From assembly GCF_000004075.3 (NCBI RefSeq), contig NC_026657.2, positions 13,268,001-13,332,000 on the forward strand: a stretch of DNA of 64,000 nucleotides. The letters run 5' to 3'. Shown here in pieces: positions 35,881 to 49,500 of this stretch. A program made the position numbers and the translations under genes. The notes under the pieces are model-generated. The model ran no database searches. It saw nothing but the letters and a program-made list of their open reading frames with translations, and had not been told where the DNA came from. Numbering within the stretch: the first letter of the stretch is position 1; each line of letters starts with the position of its first letter. The stretch comes from Cucumis sativus. Lineage: Eukaryota; Streptophyta; Magnoliopsida; Cucurbitales; Cucurbitaceae.

Positions 35881-35966
35881 AGCTATTGCCTACGGAATTT
35901 GACAAAGAACTCAAGATTTCTTTAGCTATTGCCTACGGAATTTGACAAAGAACTCAAGATTTCTTT
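35881..35966. repeat. Perfect 43-bp tandem duplication
   Basis: The unit beginning AGCTATTGCCTACGGAATTT occupies 35881-35923 and is repeated without difference at 35924-35966. It is a young replication-slippage or repair duplication. Confidence 0.95.
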
Positions 35967-36297
35967 TTGAAGTGAGTAAGATACAATTATTGACTCCGAG
36001 CATATAACAAGAAATTTTCCCCATTTCTAAGACCTCTGGACTGATTCAGATGCTTCAACTTATCATTCATAGTTTAACAATCATATAAAACATTTATTCA
36101 TTGACTCAAAATTGAAGTTCCTATGTTGATCTATTTAAAATGGTCAATAAATAGCAAACAAGATTATTAGTACTATTTAGTAAACAAGATCAGACAACTG
36201 CCAAATTTTAGTAATATGCAAGGAAGATTTGTGAACTGCTTAGTCAAAATTGTTAAAAAGGAAAATTGTTACAATCTCAGTTCATCGTCTGTTGATC

Positions 36298-36484
36298 GGT
36301 TGATTTGAATGATTTTCTTTTTCTTGAAATTAGTTGAATCATTTCTTTTTAATTTAAGTAAATCTTAAATCACTATTTATATATTAAATACCAATGCAAC
36401 TAATTTATCAGGCAAATCTAATTCATCGGTTGATGGGTTCAAATTCAACTAATTTCAAGAAAAAGAAAATCATTCAAATTAACC
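36298..36484. repeat. 42-bp inverted repeat (hairpin), one mismatch
   Basis: Arm 36298-36339 (begins GGTTGATTTGAATGATTTTC) is the reverse complement of 36443-36484 with one mismatch and a 103-bp loop. The arms could form a long stem in DNA or in a transcript. It could be a MITE or a locally inverted duplication. Confidence 0.85.
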
Positions 36485-36519
36485 CATCATTCAACTAATT
36501 TATATAAACATTCTATAAA

Positions 36520-36594
36520 TTTTTTAACATGTTTAGTTGATCTAATAGAATGTTTATTTGAATAAAAATTAGATCAACTAAACATGTTAAAAAA
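36520..36594. repeat. Perfect 27-bp inverted repeat
   Basis: Arm 36520-36546 (contains AACATGTTTAGTTGATCTAA) is the exact reverse complement of 36568-36594, separated by 21 bp. It lies 35 bp right of the previous hairpin. Confidence 0.9.
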
Positions 36595-37519
36595 AATTTA
36601 AACTCCATATAAGATGACAATTCAAAACAAGAAACTGTTAAATTCAAACCATTTCCCACAAATGAACTAATAAACAGATGTCGTATCCTATTCCCTTATC
36701 ATACAAATTATAAAATTTATTCCCTTATCTTCTTTCAACTCTCATATAAAATTGGTAAGAACCATAGAATTGAGGGGTGTGTTGTTACTTGTTAGACATA
36801 ATCTAGTCTCATGAACAAATAAGAAGCACAATTTGTGAAGAAACATAAACTCTTAATTTACCCAGATTTCAAAATTCAATGGTCAGTTGATCTCATAATC
36901 AGACACGAGGGATGAACAAAAGTGCAGCGATGTTGTTACCAAAAGGATTTCTACCTCAATGCATACAGTCCTTGTAATGGCAATAAAAGCAAGGGGCAGA
37001 AAATCACTGTAGTGATTGAGGGATGCTATGGAACTTAACCACCACCAAGAATATTTGGGCAGGAAATGAGTTTTAAGATGCTGAGAAATTGTTGAGCTAC
37101 TACCAGCCAGACGACTGCAATATACGGATCCAATATAAAAAAATTAATAACAAGCATTATAAAATGAAAAACTACATCAATTAGTGATTGTTATGATTGT
37201 CTTAGAATGTACTTCAATAATTACTCTTCCCCTCCCTATAATTATAAATAAGCATTATTAAGATCATCTTATTACGAACACTGACAAGAAACTTATTAAG
37301 AGCAAACAAGTAATCTTGAGCTTGCAACATTAAATAGAATCCTTGACAAGATTGGTCAGTGAAGTCCAAGAAGCCAAAGAAGGGACTGACTACTTAGACT
37401 AGCGTCGATTCTACCAACAAACTTATCTTCAAAGACGAGGAGAAAAATAAGGGGAAAACTTTATTTGGGGCAACTTTGAAACTACACTATTAACATTCAT
37501 ACAAAAGCATTACCTATAT

Positions 37520-40500
37520 TTATGCAGCTTGAGCAACAGGTTCAGGTGAATCCGATGTTTCTAGCCTGCAATTTACAGTGAAAACAATATGATTAGACCA
37601 ATCAGGTCCACACACTACAACAAATCTGTAATGCTCATACGGTCATGCCTAGACCTCAAGTCGTGGAAATATCCTCAACTGGTGGTAACCTAGTTACTAG
37701 TCAATCTTAAAGAATACAGCTACTCCCCTAACCAATCAAATAGATCATCAATTCCAGAAAGTGGGTATTGGGTTTTTATTGTGTCCTACATTTCCTGCAT
37801 TCCCTACAACCTAGCCATGGCACATCAATCGTGTTGAAGGACTTGCAAGGGTGAATTTTCTCTATTGACTGATGCAATCCATTTCAACAACTTTGTCCTC
37901 ACCGACATGATTTTTAGAAAAATTTATGGGGTCACCCAACATACAATTGCTCCAAGCCAAACAAGCTTAATTCTAGAGTTTCTATGATTTAGACACCAAA
38001 AAGAAAAATTCACCTTGTTGATAATAGTTATTGAAAGAGACAAAGAAAAAACACACCGAGATAGGTGGAAAGTACAAGGAGAAAAACCACGATGGAGACT
38101 TTTCTTATTATTTTCTACAAATGATAAAGACACAAAAAGGAAGCATAAATAGGCAACATGAGCCTTAACAGAAAAGGAAAGAAAAACTAGGGTACAGTAA
38201 ATTACATAAATACCCTTGCGATTTCAACACACAGCAAGCCCCTAAATTCTTTCTTAACCATACGGTGTATCCTCAGGATCTCTCCCATACGGGTGTAGTA
38301 TTAATTCATTCATGCGCCCCTTTCCACTCGAGTGTCGCATGCTCACCAACTTTTCTTTGGCCCATCCTTGAACCACATCCTATTGGAAGAGATTCTACTT
38401 TGATAGCATTTGTAACACCAAAAACCTAGGATTCAAAATCTGAATTTAGTACACAACTTTCACATTCTCTTGCATCCCTGCAATTCGGTCACATCACCTT
38501 ACTTGTCTCTACTGGCTTACGAGAGTGAAAACTATCCCCTACAGACCAATACGGGTACTTCCAACAAGTTTTGTTTTCACTTGCATGCTCCCTAAGAAAA
38601 TACTTAAGCGACCACTAAATGTAGTATTTCTTTTGAGTCAAAGCACGTGTAAGGTATCTACTTACAAACAAGTATTATTAAATGAAGAAAGAGCCCTAAG
38701 GCTACAACTCCCCTCTCACTATGAGAGTCTGATACTAATTCCACGCTAATGAAAAAGGAAATACAAACCTTTACTACTTATACTACCTCTTCCTACTCAA
38801 AATACCCCTCCACTCTCACCTGATTCCCTCATCCCTTTTATGTAATATTCTCGGTCCTCACTCCCATACATAACTAACTTCTTCCCACAATTACATTATT
38901 ACCCTTCCTCTTATACTGATGGATGGTTGGTGGTCTCACAGCAGGCTTAACTTTTCTAGGGTGGCCCCTAAAATGGAAGTTGCATCGTGTTCAATGCACA
39001 ATAGCCGTACGGATCCATCCTTCTTCACAATTAAAACCAGTGTGCCCATGGCAAGACACCGTAGCGTATGAAGTCTTTGTCTAATAGCTCTTGTATCTAT
39101 AATTTTGGCTCTAACTCTGTTGGGCCTATAGGGAGATTCAGAAATGGGAGTTGTTCTTGACTTGAGCTCTAAAGTGAAATCTACCTCTAGGGCTAGTGAT
39201 AAACTTGGAAGGTCCTCAAGGAATACATTTGCAAACTCCCAAACAATTGGTACAAAGGGTACTGTAACTTCAGTACATCTACTATCAAGGGCACTAGCTA
39301 ATAGGTCCCATGCCGTTTGGTCTATCAACTTCTTTTCCTTCAAGGCAGAGACCACCTAAGAAGGACTTTGGCCTGCCATTGACCCCTAAACCTTGAAGGG
39401 AGTTCTCAAGGATGGCCTGAACACAAGTTCCTTCTGATGACAATCAATTAGTCAATTTCCATGTTCAGAATAAAAACACAGTCATCCATATGATATGAGA
39501 ATTGACACAATTTCTTTATAAGAAACAGAGATACTCATCAAAAGAGCTAAAAAAACAGCCTAAGGCCAGGCCAGAGGTAGAGGAACCCCTTCCTACAAAA
39601 TTAATAAAAAAGAGCTATCCAATTGTTGATAATCATAAGAAGGCAATAATTACAAAATAATTTGGTGTAATTTGTGCACCAAGAGGTTGTATGTTGAATA
39701 AAAGCCCAAAAAGAATCAAAAGAAGCAAACTTATCTTCAAACATCCTACTATTCTTTCACCAAAAATCACGAGTAACACACTAAGCAAGAGCAATGAAGA
39801 CTTTAACACTTGGTAAGCTTGGTGTAGAAACACATAAGATGTAGCCTAATGGTTTCAACTCTAACTTAGCTTGCCTCATAAATGAGGTAGATTTAAATCT
39901 AAACAAATGAGTATAAGCTGAGTTGAACAACACCATGCACAATGACGAAGAATAGGTAGTGTAACTTCCACCACAATATTTGAGCATATGAATTCTTGTC
40001 AAGTAGTAGTGATTCCCTACAGATGAGTATATCTAGCAAATGGCACCAGCCCAATTGAAACTCAAGATTTGGTTCCCAACACCTGCAATATTCTTATTGA
40101 GGCAACTGATACCACATCTAGGAGGCATCATTGGGGCGTCTACAAAGAAATTTATCAATGTTAGTAGGGGCCCAATTACCTCTTTGCAGTTTAAAGAGGC
40201 TTTCTACGACAGTATTACCCAGCTATAAACTTCATTCAAGAAGCAAGTAAAATTTGTGAACCACAAACAAGAAAACCGAGCAACAAAGGAGTAGGAGGGA
40301 ATCCACAAAATTATCCATTTTCCCCTGAGCTTGTAGACACAAAGACCAAGAAGACTGGGGCATTTTATTATGAGGTTGAAGAATGAGATTTAGGCCTTTG
40401 TGGTTGCCTTTGTGGTTGCCTTCTTATGCTTCAACATTTCGAGCTTGTGTATTTCCTAAACCTTGGATGTTACTAATACAAATGATGAGTACGACACGTT

Positions 40501-43500
40501 AAACTAAACTTGCCATCTTCAGTAAATGAAGAGAGGCATAGCTGATAAGTGAAACCCTTCAATTTAGAAAGAACGTTACATAAGAACAACACTCCGACAT
40601 ATGAGTAGAGTATACCTGTCAATTCCTTCCCCGACACCCACTCTCAGAAAGTTTCCAATCTTCACTGGCGAACCCACTTCCTTGGACAGGTTATCCAGCA
40701 TTGTCTGAAAAATAGTTCCAACGTATCACAATTGAACTGGAGATCTAATCAGCGCAGTTTTTTTTTAACAGAAACAAACTTTTCATTGATATAATCAAAG
40801 AGACAATTGCTCAAGATACAAAGATCGGAATGCAAAGATACAAAGTGAACATCATAGAAGTTGTCCTTGAAAAGAACAAACACGTCTACACAGACCTATA
40901 AACTGAAATCTTTATAAAAAATAATGATTGTGAAAATTTGTTTATCAAAAAAAGAAAAAAAAAAGTTATTTTTCAATATCTAAATGTTTATTAGTGGACC
41001 CGTAAACAACATTTTTGGATATCGCTAGTCATTCCTAGTAAAAGAAAAGAAAAGCCAACAGACAAATGAATTCACGCTCAAACAGAAGAAATATATAAAA
41101 ATCTTAAACAAAAGCATCAGAATTTAATATATTACATCAAAGACACATTCACCATTCATTAGCAATGTATAACTCTATCAGCATACTTGTATGATTCTTG
41201 AGAAGATATAAATTTAAATTTTGATTGACACCTCACCTTTACATTTATACTATCATTAATAATAAACTTCTGCTCCATCAGGACAACTTCTTCCATGTAC
41301 TTCCGTAAACGGCCTTCAACCATCTTTTCTATGGCCATTTGAGATTTGCCAGTTGTTTCGGCCTGACATGTGAAAGATTTATAGAAATATCCTAATTTAT
41401 CATAAATAAATGATATCCTAAAATAAGATATCAAAGTTTCTTTTTTATAGAAAAAACAGTTTCCATCACAAGTGATTGATATGCTAAAGTCATTGACATC
41501 ACTTCACAATTCATACACTGGAAAATAATAATCATATTCAGGACAACAAAATTGAAATTCTGGGTGAGTATTTAGAATATTATGAAGTACAGAAACTAAA
41601 TAGATTCAAGTCTAAATATTCAAGGACCTATTAAAACGTTTTTTAAATACAACGACAAAATAAATACAACCTTGAAAGTATAAAAACCGAATTCATGATC
41701 AAGTCTTTTCTTTAAAATATGTAATTTTGGTGTGTGTAATTTTCTGTTTCAAGGATGGTTATGTAGAATCCTCTTTGGAAGTATCTACACGTGTTTTTAA
41801 ATTTAAGGATAAACAGTGGACAAATCAATATATCATATTACTTTTTAACTACATTTGTACAAAATAATAGATTGAGTTCAAGGGGCAGAGTGACAAAGAT
41901 ATCCTTAATAACTTAAAAACGGCCAGATAATCCAATAGTTTATAACAGCCCCATGGAAAAATTTAGGGGGTATTTGGGGCAGATAGTCTGTGGATTATTA
42001 TAGTTCGTGTTTGGGGCGTAGAGTATTATAGTCTGGGTTTAGGGTGCAAAGTATCATGGTCTGAGTTATTATAGTCTATATTTGAGGTGTAAATTAGTCT
42101 GTGTTTTATCATTTTTTTTTTCACTATTATTTTTTGGCATATATAAATTAGTACATGAAATACCAATTTTTGAAAACATAGTTCGAATTGTACCTTCCAC
42201 TGATTTATACAAGCTAGTTTATTACTAGTTGGGATGCATGTCTTCTACAATTTTATTTTATAACATATTTTATAGTAATTTATATGTGATTAAATCAACT
42301 TTTGTTAATTAGGGTGTTCATTTAATAAATTTAACTACAATCTTCATATATGACTATTAAAGAGTTTAACAAGTAGATAAAATAATTTTGCATAAGCATA
42401 AGAAAGTGTATTTAAAAATATATTATTATAATTAAACTAAAAATGTATTTAGAATGACTTAAAAAGATTTTTCAAAAATTCATTTTTAAACACTTTTGAT
42501 AAGAACTTAAAATAAAAACACAATGTGTTTTAGAACCTTTTTTTAAAAGTATTTGTATATACAAGTTTTTTTGTTTGTTATGTTTACTAAAAATGTTTTT
42601 ATAAAAACTTTTCAAGATTGATTGGTGGCGATTGTTGCTAGAGTTGGTTGTCGAAAGTTCGTTAGTAACCGAAGATGATGGTCGGAGATTGGCCGACAAC
42701 GACCACCAGAGATTAGCCTAAACCTTAAAAATGTTTTTATTAAAAAATTTCAAGGTTGATTGGTAGCGACAGTTACCGGAGTTGGTTGTCGGAAGTTCGC
42801 CAGTGGAGTCACTGGAGGTGGTGGTCGAAGATTGGCTGACGACAATCACCAGAGATTAGCCTAAACCCTAAAAGTTCTAATAAATGTTTCTATTAAAAGT
42901 TTTCAAGGTTGATTGGTGTCAAATAGAGGTTGGTTGGTAACGGTCGCCGGAGTTGGTTGTCGAAAGTTTGCCAGTGGAATCACTGGAGGTGGTAGTCGGA
43001 GATTAGCCAGCAATAATCACCGGAGGTGGTGTCCGAAAGTTGGTCGACAAAGTTCCTAACTCTTAAAACAAATACGTCTAGGGTTAAAGAATTAAGCAAT
43101 GGCATGTGGATTATTTTAAATTCTAATCTTAATCCTCAACTAAAACTAAATCTTGCCCCAAACAAGGAGTGGACTGTTGTAGCCCACTCCAGTCCTAGCT
43201 CCAAACGTGACCTTAGAGTTCTATTTGTGTTTTAGGCCTCTAGTTGCACAGCGCCAGCCACATTCTACAGTTTGTATCACTTTCTTCTCAAATAATCAGG
43301 TCCCCCACATTCTGCATAGGTTTCTTCTAGTCAGATCCCCCAACCCCTGCCCCCAAAGGGAAAAACACACACACAGAAAAACCACACAGACAATATATGA
43401 ACATTTTTCATGACCCTTTTTTCTGGGATGAATTAATTTTAAGTTCCAATCAGGCCCACGTTGTCCCAACTTGTCTGAATTTATAATAAATAAACATAAC

Positions 43501-46500
43501 AAATAGACACAAGTTTGGCGTGTCTTTTTTTGTGTAGCTCCAAACTCTCTGCCCCCAAGAGATAATTTTCAAGACCTTTTTGTGTGTGCACACTGTGTCA
43601 TCTATCTCCATTCATATCAAAACAGATCACCAAGCTGAGCCAAATAAAAATTCAAAGCAAATGACCGACAATCTATGTTAAGCAATATTGAAATTGTAAA
43701 GGGTGTGGAGAAGAAAATAATAGAGGGAAAAAGAAAAGATCTTGATCAATAACGTCCAGTGATGGACCTAAAACTCATAAAATTGTACATCTTAAACAAA
43801 CCTGAGACTTAAGAATTTCACGTTCATTCTCCAATGCATCAGAAGCAACAAGTTCTTTTGTTAAGAACAACGGCTTTGCAGCAACTACATGCATTGCTAA
43901 TTCTGATCCAACACGTTGAAGAGCATCTGGCTGTGAATTATCACCCTCAACTTCAAGAGACAAAATTCCAGCAATACGACCCAAACCTTAAAAAAAGCAC
44001 ACACACACAATGTGGAATATCATTTCATTGACATCAAGAAAATTGTTTGGTCTTATGTCCTGATTGTTACTACGCACAAAATTCAGACATTAAAGCAAGA
44101 TACATATAGAAAGTAGGGTGGGAAGCCACTCCAAGCATCCATGAAATGGCCGCCATGGGAGTTAAATGGAAAAGAATGAAACCATTCAGGATAAGTTGAA
44201 TGCTATTCAAATTTCAAAGCCCATACACCAGAATGTTGGCCACCCAAGGAAAAATATGTCCCACACCTAAAGCAAGACAGAGCAGTTCAAATCAGAATAC
44301 CTGGCTGAGGACTCGTGTGGAGGTACGTAGAAATAACACCACTTGGGGATGCAGACATCAAAAAACCTCGTCTTAGCTTAATATTCTCCCCCATTATGGC
44401 AGCCACTTCAGTAACTGCATTAACAGCTGTTGTTTCTCCATTAATTTTTGGGTGTTCGAGATTTAATTTAATTCCCTGAAAAGTGGCAAGAATTTCATTA
44501 TATACAAATATGGATAAGATATGCTAAATAAGATCCGTGAAAATATAATTTCAATTAGAAATGATGCATAATATCAAAAGTTATTATTTGCATCTGATTT
44601 TAATCAAAATTGTGGGAACATTGTCCCCAATTTTCAACAAAATGGGGTCCAAATTATGAGAATATCCATTAACACCTATTTTTTAAGCAATCAAAGTGAG
44701 AGCTATTATTCATGGGGACAACAAAAATTTTGAGACATCATTAGGTCGCTATAACACATCTACATAATGTATTGCCAGCAAAATTGAAGCAGGCACAACA
44801 CTACCATCAAGAGCACCCTCGTCACATGGATTTGGAAATCAATGATCAAGTGACACTACTTGCAAGATTTTGACTTTCTATGAACAAAATAAATACATCA
44901 ATAAAAAGATTCTTCAAGTGGTCAAACTGCTTGTGCTTGTCAACGGGAGGGCAGAGAAAACATAGCCCACACAGAAATATGCTTGGAATGTCACTCGATC
45001 ATGTCTGTGTGCATATCCTCCTCAAAATCATCTTATATTTATTAACTTTTCATTAACATAACGAAAATGATCCTCCTAGAATTCAATGTGAACCACATTT
45101 TACTGAGAAACTTATACATTTGAGAAAATTAAAAAGGCAATGAAAAATCTTTCCAATGGTTCCTAAACTATCAATAGCCAACAGATGCGCCCCATATTTC
45201 CTAATTTCACCCATCACTACGCGCATCCGTACAATATGAGAAGTAACAAAAAATCAAGAAGTAGTTGAAAGCAATCATATTTTACAATATTCATACCTCC
45301 AATTGCTCTGGTCCAAAAGGGAAAGTCCCAAGATCGTTATGAGACAAACTCTCAGTCAACAATGCTTGCCTTGCTAAAGATAGAGCCTGAGATAGATATA
45401 AAATGATATCTTATGAGAAAAAGAACAAGGTTTCCTGAAGAAGAAAACTACAGCAGTTCGTGCAATCTACACAAGATCATTTACATGCAAAGTAATTCAA
45501 ACATATTTGTTAGATTTAGTGGGTTTGGCCCAAGGGAAGATTTGACCTAGTATTTTTTCCTTTTTTTCCCTCACTATAGTTTATTTATTTCCCCCTTGTA
45601 TCATTTGTTAATATGGAAAAATAATATAAAGAGAGATTTGCACCGTGGTTTGTTCTGAACTAGGGTTTCCACGTAAAAATTGTGTTTGTTGTTCGTCTCT
45701 TTTTTTCAATATGGTATTAGAGACAGTTGCTGGTATTAGCCGCCGTCAATGCTCAGATTAGCGCTGTCATGGATAAATGGTTCTGCCGCCTTCAGACAAC
45801 GCTGGAAAACTTAATTCCGCAACTTTTTCCATCGTCTGCGCTGCCACACCCCAGCCCATCCCGTTCAGACGTCACTGACCAACCTACTTGTGCCACCCTT
45901 GTCTTCATCCACGGCTTGAAGTGTTCCCCACATACTAATCAATGTGCTGCCACCTAATTCCGACCGGCCACCATCGCTTCTGCAGTCAAATATGTATGTC
46001 CTGCCACCCACTAACCTTAGCTATCATCCTGATATCAGGAATCCTCAAATTCACTCAACATTTGAGGTTGATGAGCCCTAACGTGCAAGCTTCCACTTCT
46101 TCTTTGGGTATAGCTCACCAACCACTAGAAGGGCTTCGACAACAGATTGCAGCAATTGAGGCTACCTCAGAGGTGACTATTGACTCCACTGCTTTTAGTG
46201 CAAGGTCCTCTACTAGTGGTAGTGACAAGCACAATGGAAAACAGTTCTTGTCTATGAGCATTGCAAAAAACAATGGCATACCAAGGAACAGCCTTTGAAG
46301 TTACATGGCCGTTCCCCGGGAGGTAAGGAACGCTCCCAACGACAAACAGAACACAAGGCGAGCGTATGTGAGTAAGTTGTTAGATACCTTGATTAGTATA
46401 GGGGTATAAGGGTAATTAGATATTTAGGTAACTACATATAGTAATGGTTATAAATAAGAAGATGGTGAAGGAAGGAGGCTTATTGAGTAGTATTCTCAAG

Positions 46501-49500
46501 AGAGGGGGGTCCCAAGTACCATAAACTTGGATCATATTGTAGCTCTTCTTTAATTCTCAATCTATTTCAGGTTTTAATTCAATATATCAGTCCTACTCTC
46601 ATTACCATAACTAGCCCAAATCCTCACAACACGATCCTAACTACAAACCAAGATCCTTAAAACCTACTGTAGGAGGAATCTTAGAAAGGAAGTTGGGTCT
46701 CCTACTAACCAACCGGCTCTGGTCCAAGACTCTGAACCTTTACGAGATCAAGGTATGACTGATTCTATTGACTCACATATTGAAAGTAAAATGAGTGAAA
46801 GTGATTGGTCCAAGACAGTTATTGCTCAAAATATAGGTGCACAGGGTAATGTTGATACTAAGGTCATCCTGTATGGAAAGAGCAAAATGAGGACAGTGCA
46901 CGAGTTACTAAAAATGAAATTAGGGAGAATCATTCAGAAAATATCAATAAATATGATCCGTCTCTTGATCTGCCAATTGCACTAAGAAGGGCACCAGGTC
47001 CTACACTAAGCACTCTATTGCTAACTACGTTTCTTATGAGAACCTATCTCCTCAATTCAAAGCCTTCACAGCCAACCTTGACTCTATCGTGATACCAAAA
47101 AATATCCACATTGCAATAAAATGTCCTGAGTGGAAAAATGTTGTCATGGATGAGGGCCCTTGAGAAGAACAAGATTTAGGAGATCTGCACTCTACCTAAG
47201 GGACATAAAACTATGGGATGCAAATGTGTGTTCACACTTAAATACAAGGTAGAAGGAACCCTTAACAGACACAAGACGAGGTTAGTTGCAAAAAGGTTTA
47301 CTCGAACCTATGGTGTTGATTTTGTTTTTTTTTTTTTGGGATATATGTGAGTGTTCGGGCCAGCTTACGTGCACCTCGACTAATCTCATGAAACACCCGA
47401 TTGACCCTACAACATTTGGGTGTCAAAGAAACTCATAGAAAATTAATTCCTAGGTAGGTGATCACCATGGATTGAACTCATGACCTCTTAGTTAATTATT
47501 AAGACTATGTCTCCCTTTTTACCACTAAGTCAAACCATGATGACTAATCTATGGTGTTGATTATTCATAAACTTTTTCCCTGGTTGCTAAAATTAATGCA
47601 GTTAGAGTCTTGCTATTAGCTGTTGTGAACAAAGAATGTCGGCGGGATGTTAAGAATGCATTCCTGAATGGGGACCTAAAGGAGGAAGTCTGCATGAGCC
47701 CCCCCTCCAGGGTTTGAAGCTTAGTTCGCGTCATCAGGTATGTAAACTTCAAAAATCTTCATATGGTCTAAAATGTCACCTAGAGCATGGTTTGATAGGT
47801 TTACTACCTTTGTCAAGTCCCTAGGGTACAATCTCTAACCATATTTCGTTTATAAGGATCTCCAAGGCTGGGAAGGTTGCAATATTGATTGTTTATGTTG
47901 ATAACATATTTCTAACTGAGGATGACCATGCTGAAATCATCCAACTGAAAAAGAGAATGGGTGATGAGTTTGAAATCAAAGACTTAGAAGATTTGAAATA
48001 TTTCCTTGGAATAGAGGTAGCCAAATCTAAAGATGGTATCTTCAAAATCTCAGAGGAAGCATACCCTTGATTTGCTAACTGAGACAAGTATATTGGGATG
48101 TCATTCGGCTAATATTCCCATTGAATTCAACTGTAAACTGGGAAATTCATATGATAAAGTTCCAGTTGATAAAGAACAATATTGACGCCTTGTGGGTAAG
48201 TTGATTTACTTGTCCCATACTCGACTAGATATTTCCTTTGTTGTGAGTGTTGTGAGTCAATTCATGCAGGCTCCCTATGAGGAACACATGGAGGTTGTAA
48301 ACAAAATTCTGAGATACTTAAAAACGACTCCGGGTAAAGGATTGATGTTTAGAAAGACGGACAAGAAAACTGTTGAGGCTTATACTAATTCAGATTTGGC
48401 AGAATCTGTTGTTGACTGGAAATCAAGCTCCACTTATTGTACCTTAGTATAGGGCAATCTTGTAACTTGGAGAAGTGAGAAGCAAGGGGTCGTGGCCAGA
48501 TGTAGTGTTGAGGCCAAGTACAGGGCTGTGAGTTTGGCGATATGTGAGTTAATTTTGCTGCAAAAAGTTTTGTGATAACAAGGCAGCTATCAGGATCGCC
48601 AACAATCCAGTTAGACATGATAGAACTAAACATGTTGAGATTGATCGACGCTTCATCAAAGGAAGGGTAGCATATGCATGTGCATTCCATACATTCCTTG
48701 AGTCAACAGGTTGATGATGTCCTCACCAAGGGACTTCTCAAAACAGAACTTTGATTTTGTGTTAGCAAGTTGGGTGTCATTAATATCTACGTCCCAACTT
48801 GAGAGGAGTGTTAGATTTAATGGACTTGACCCAAGGAAAGATTTGACCAAATATTTAGTCTATTTATTTTCCCTTGTATCATTTGTTAGCATGGGAAAAT
48901 AATAAAAAAGAGAGATTTGCCCGTAGTTTTTCTTCAATTGTGTTTGCTCTTCGTCTCATTTTAACAATAATATTCAAATGGAAATGTTGCATACAGATGA
49001 AAAAGACAATAAAAAACTTACCAAATATTGAAAAATCTCATTCCTAGCAACAAAGTCAGTCTCACAGTTAAGTTCAATAACAACAGCTTTGGTTTCATTT
49101 TGGGCCAATGCAAGGAGGCCCTCAGCGGCTGTTCTAGCAGACTTTTTCAGGGCCAACACCTTTCCTCTTTTTCGCAATTCTGTCTGTGCTGCTTCTGTAC
49201 TTCCAACATAAGATATCAGTAAACGAAATCAAAAGCAAAAGAAAGTTTCATAAACTATCACGATGTCTCACCAATATCCCAATTGCAATCAATGAGAGCA
49301 GCCTTGACATCTTTAATGGGTGCACTAGTTCTTTCTCTCAGCTGCTTTATGAGACTCATCTGGTTTGACCCAGGAGGGGTTTCGACACTAAATCTTCTCA
49401 ACAGACTAAGCCTCGAATAAATAGCAGAATTAGCTTCGTGAACGTCAGGAACTGAACTTCCATATTGAACACCTTCAACAACAAATATCTTATTGGTAGC

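Larger units (their letters stand above)
34916..37519. other. Spacer with tandem and inverted duplications; possible EF-Ts 3' UTR
   Basis: No protein gene is supported. Local duplications at 35672-35797 and 35881-35966 and two hairpins at 36298-36594 are listed separately. A less AT-rich block at about 36860-37120 may be part of the EF-Ts 3' UTR, with a possible minus-strand acceptor (TATATTGCAG) near 37118, but this is speculative. Confidence 0.4.
45508..48966 (+). mobile_element. Copia retrotransposon in EF-Ts intron 2
   Basis: The 5' LTR 45508-45708 (TGTTAGATTTAGTGGG...TTTTTTCA) and 3' LTR 48809-48966 (TGTTAGATTTAATGGA...TTTAACA) are recognisably the same, the second shorter. A primer site TGGTATTAGAGA follows at 45712 and a purine tract GAGAGGAG precedes the 3' LTR. 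ATATT flanks both sides (45503-45507, 48970-48974), fitting a 5-bp target duplication if the LTR end is a few bases past CA. Coding remains include a decayed gag zinc knuckle (about 46245), RT (KCVFTLKYKVEGTLNRHKTR; YVDN for YVDD at about 47895) and RNase H (about 48190-48450), with many stops. Inserted sense-plus, opposite to EF-Ts. Confidence 0.88.
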
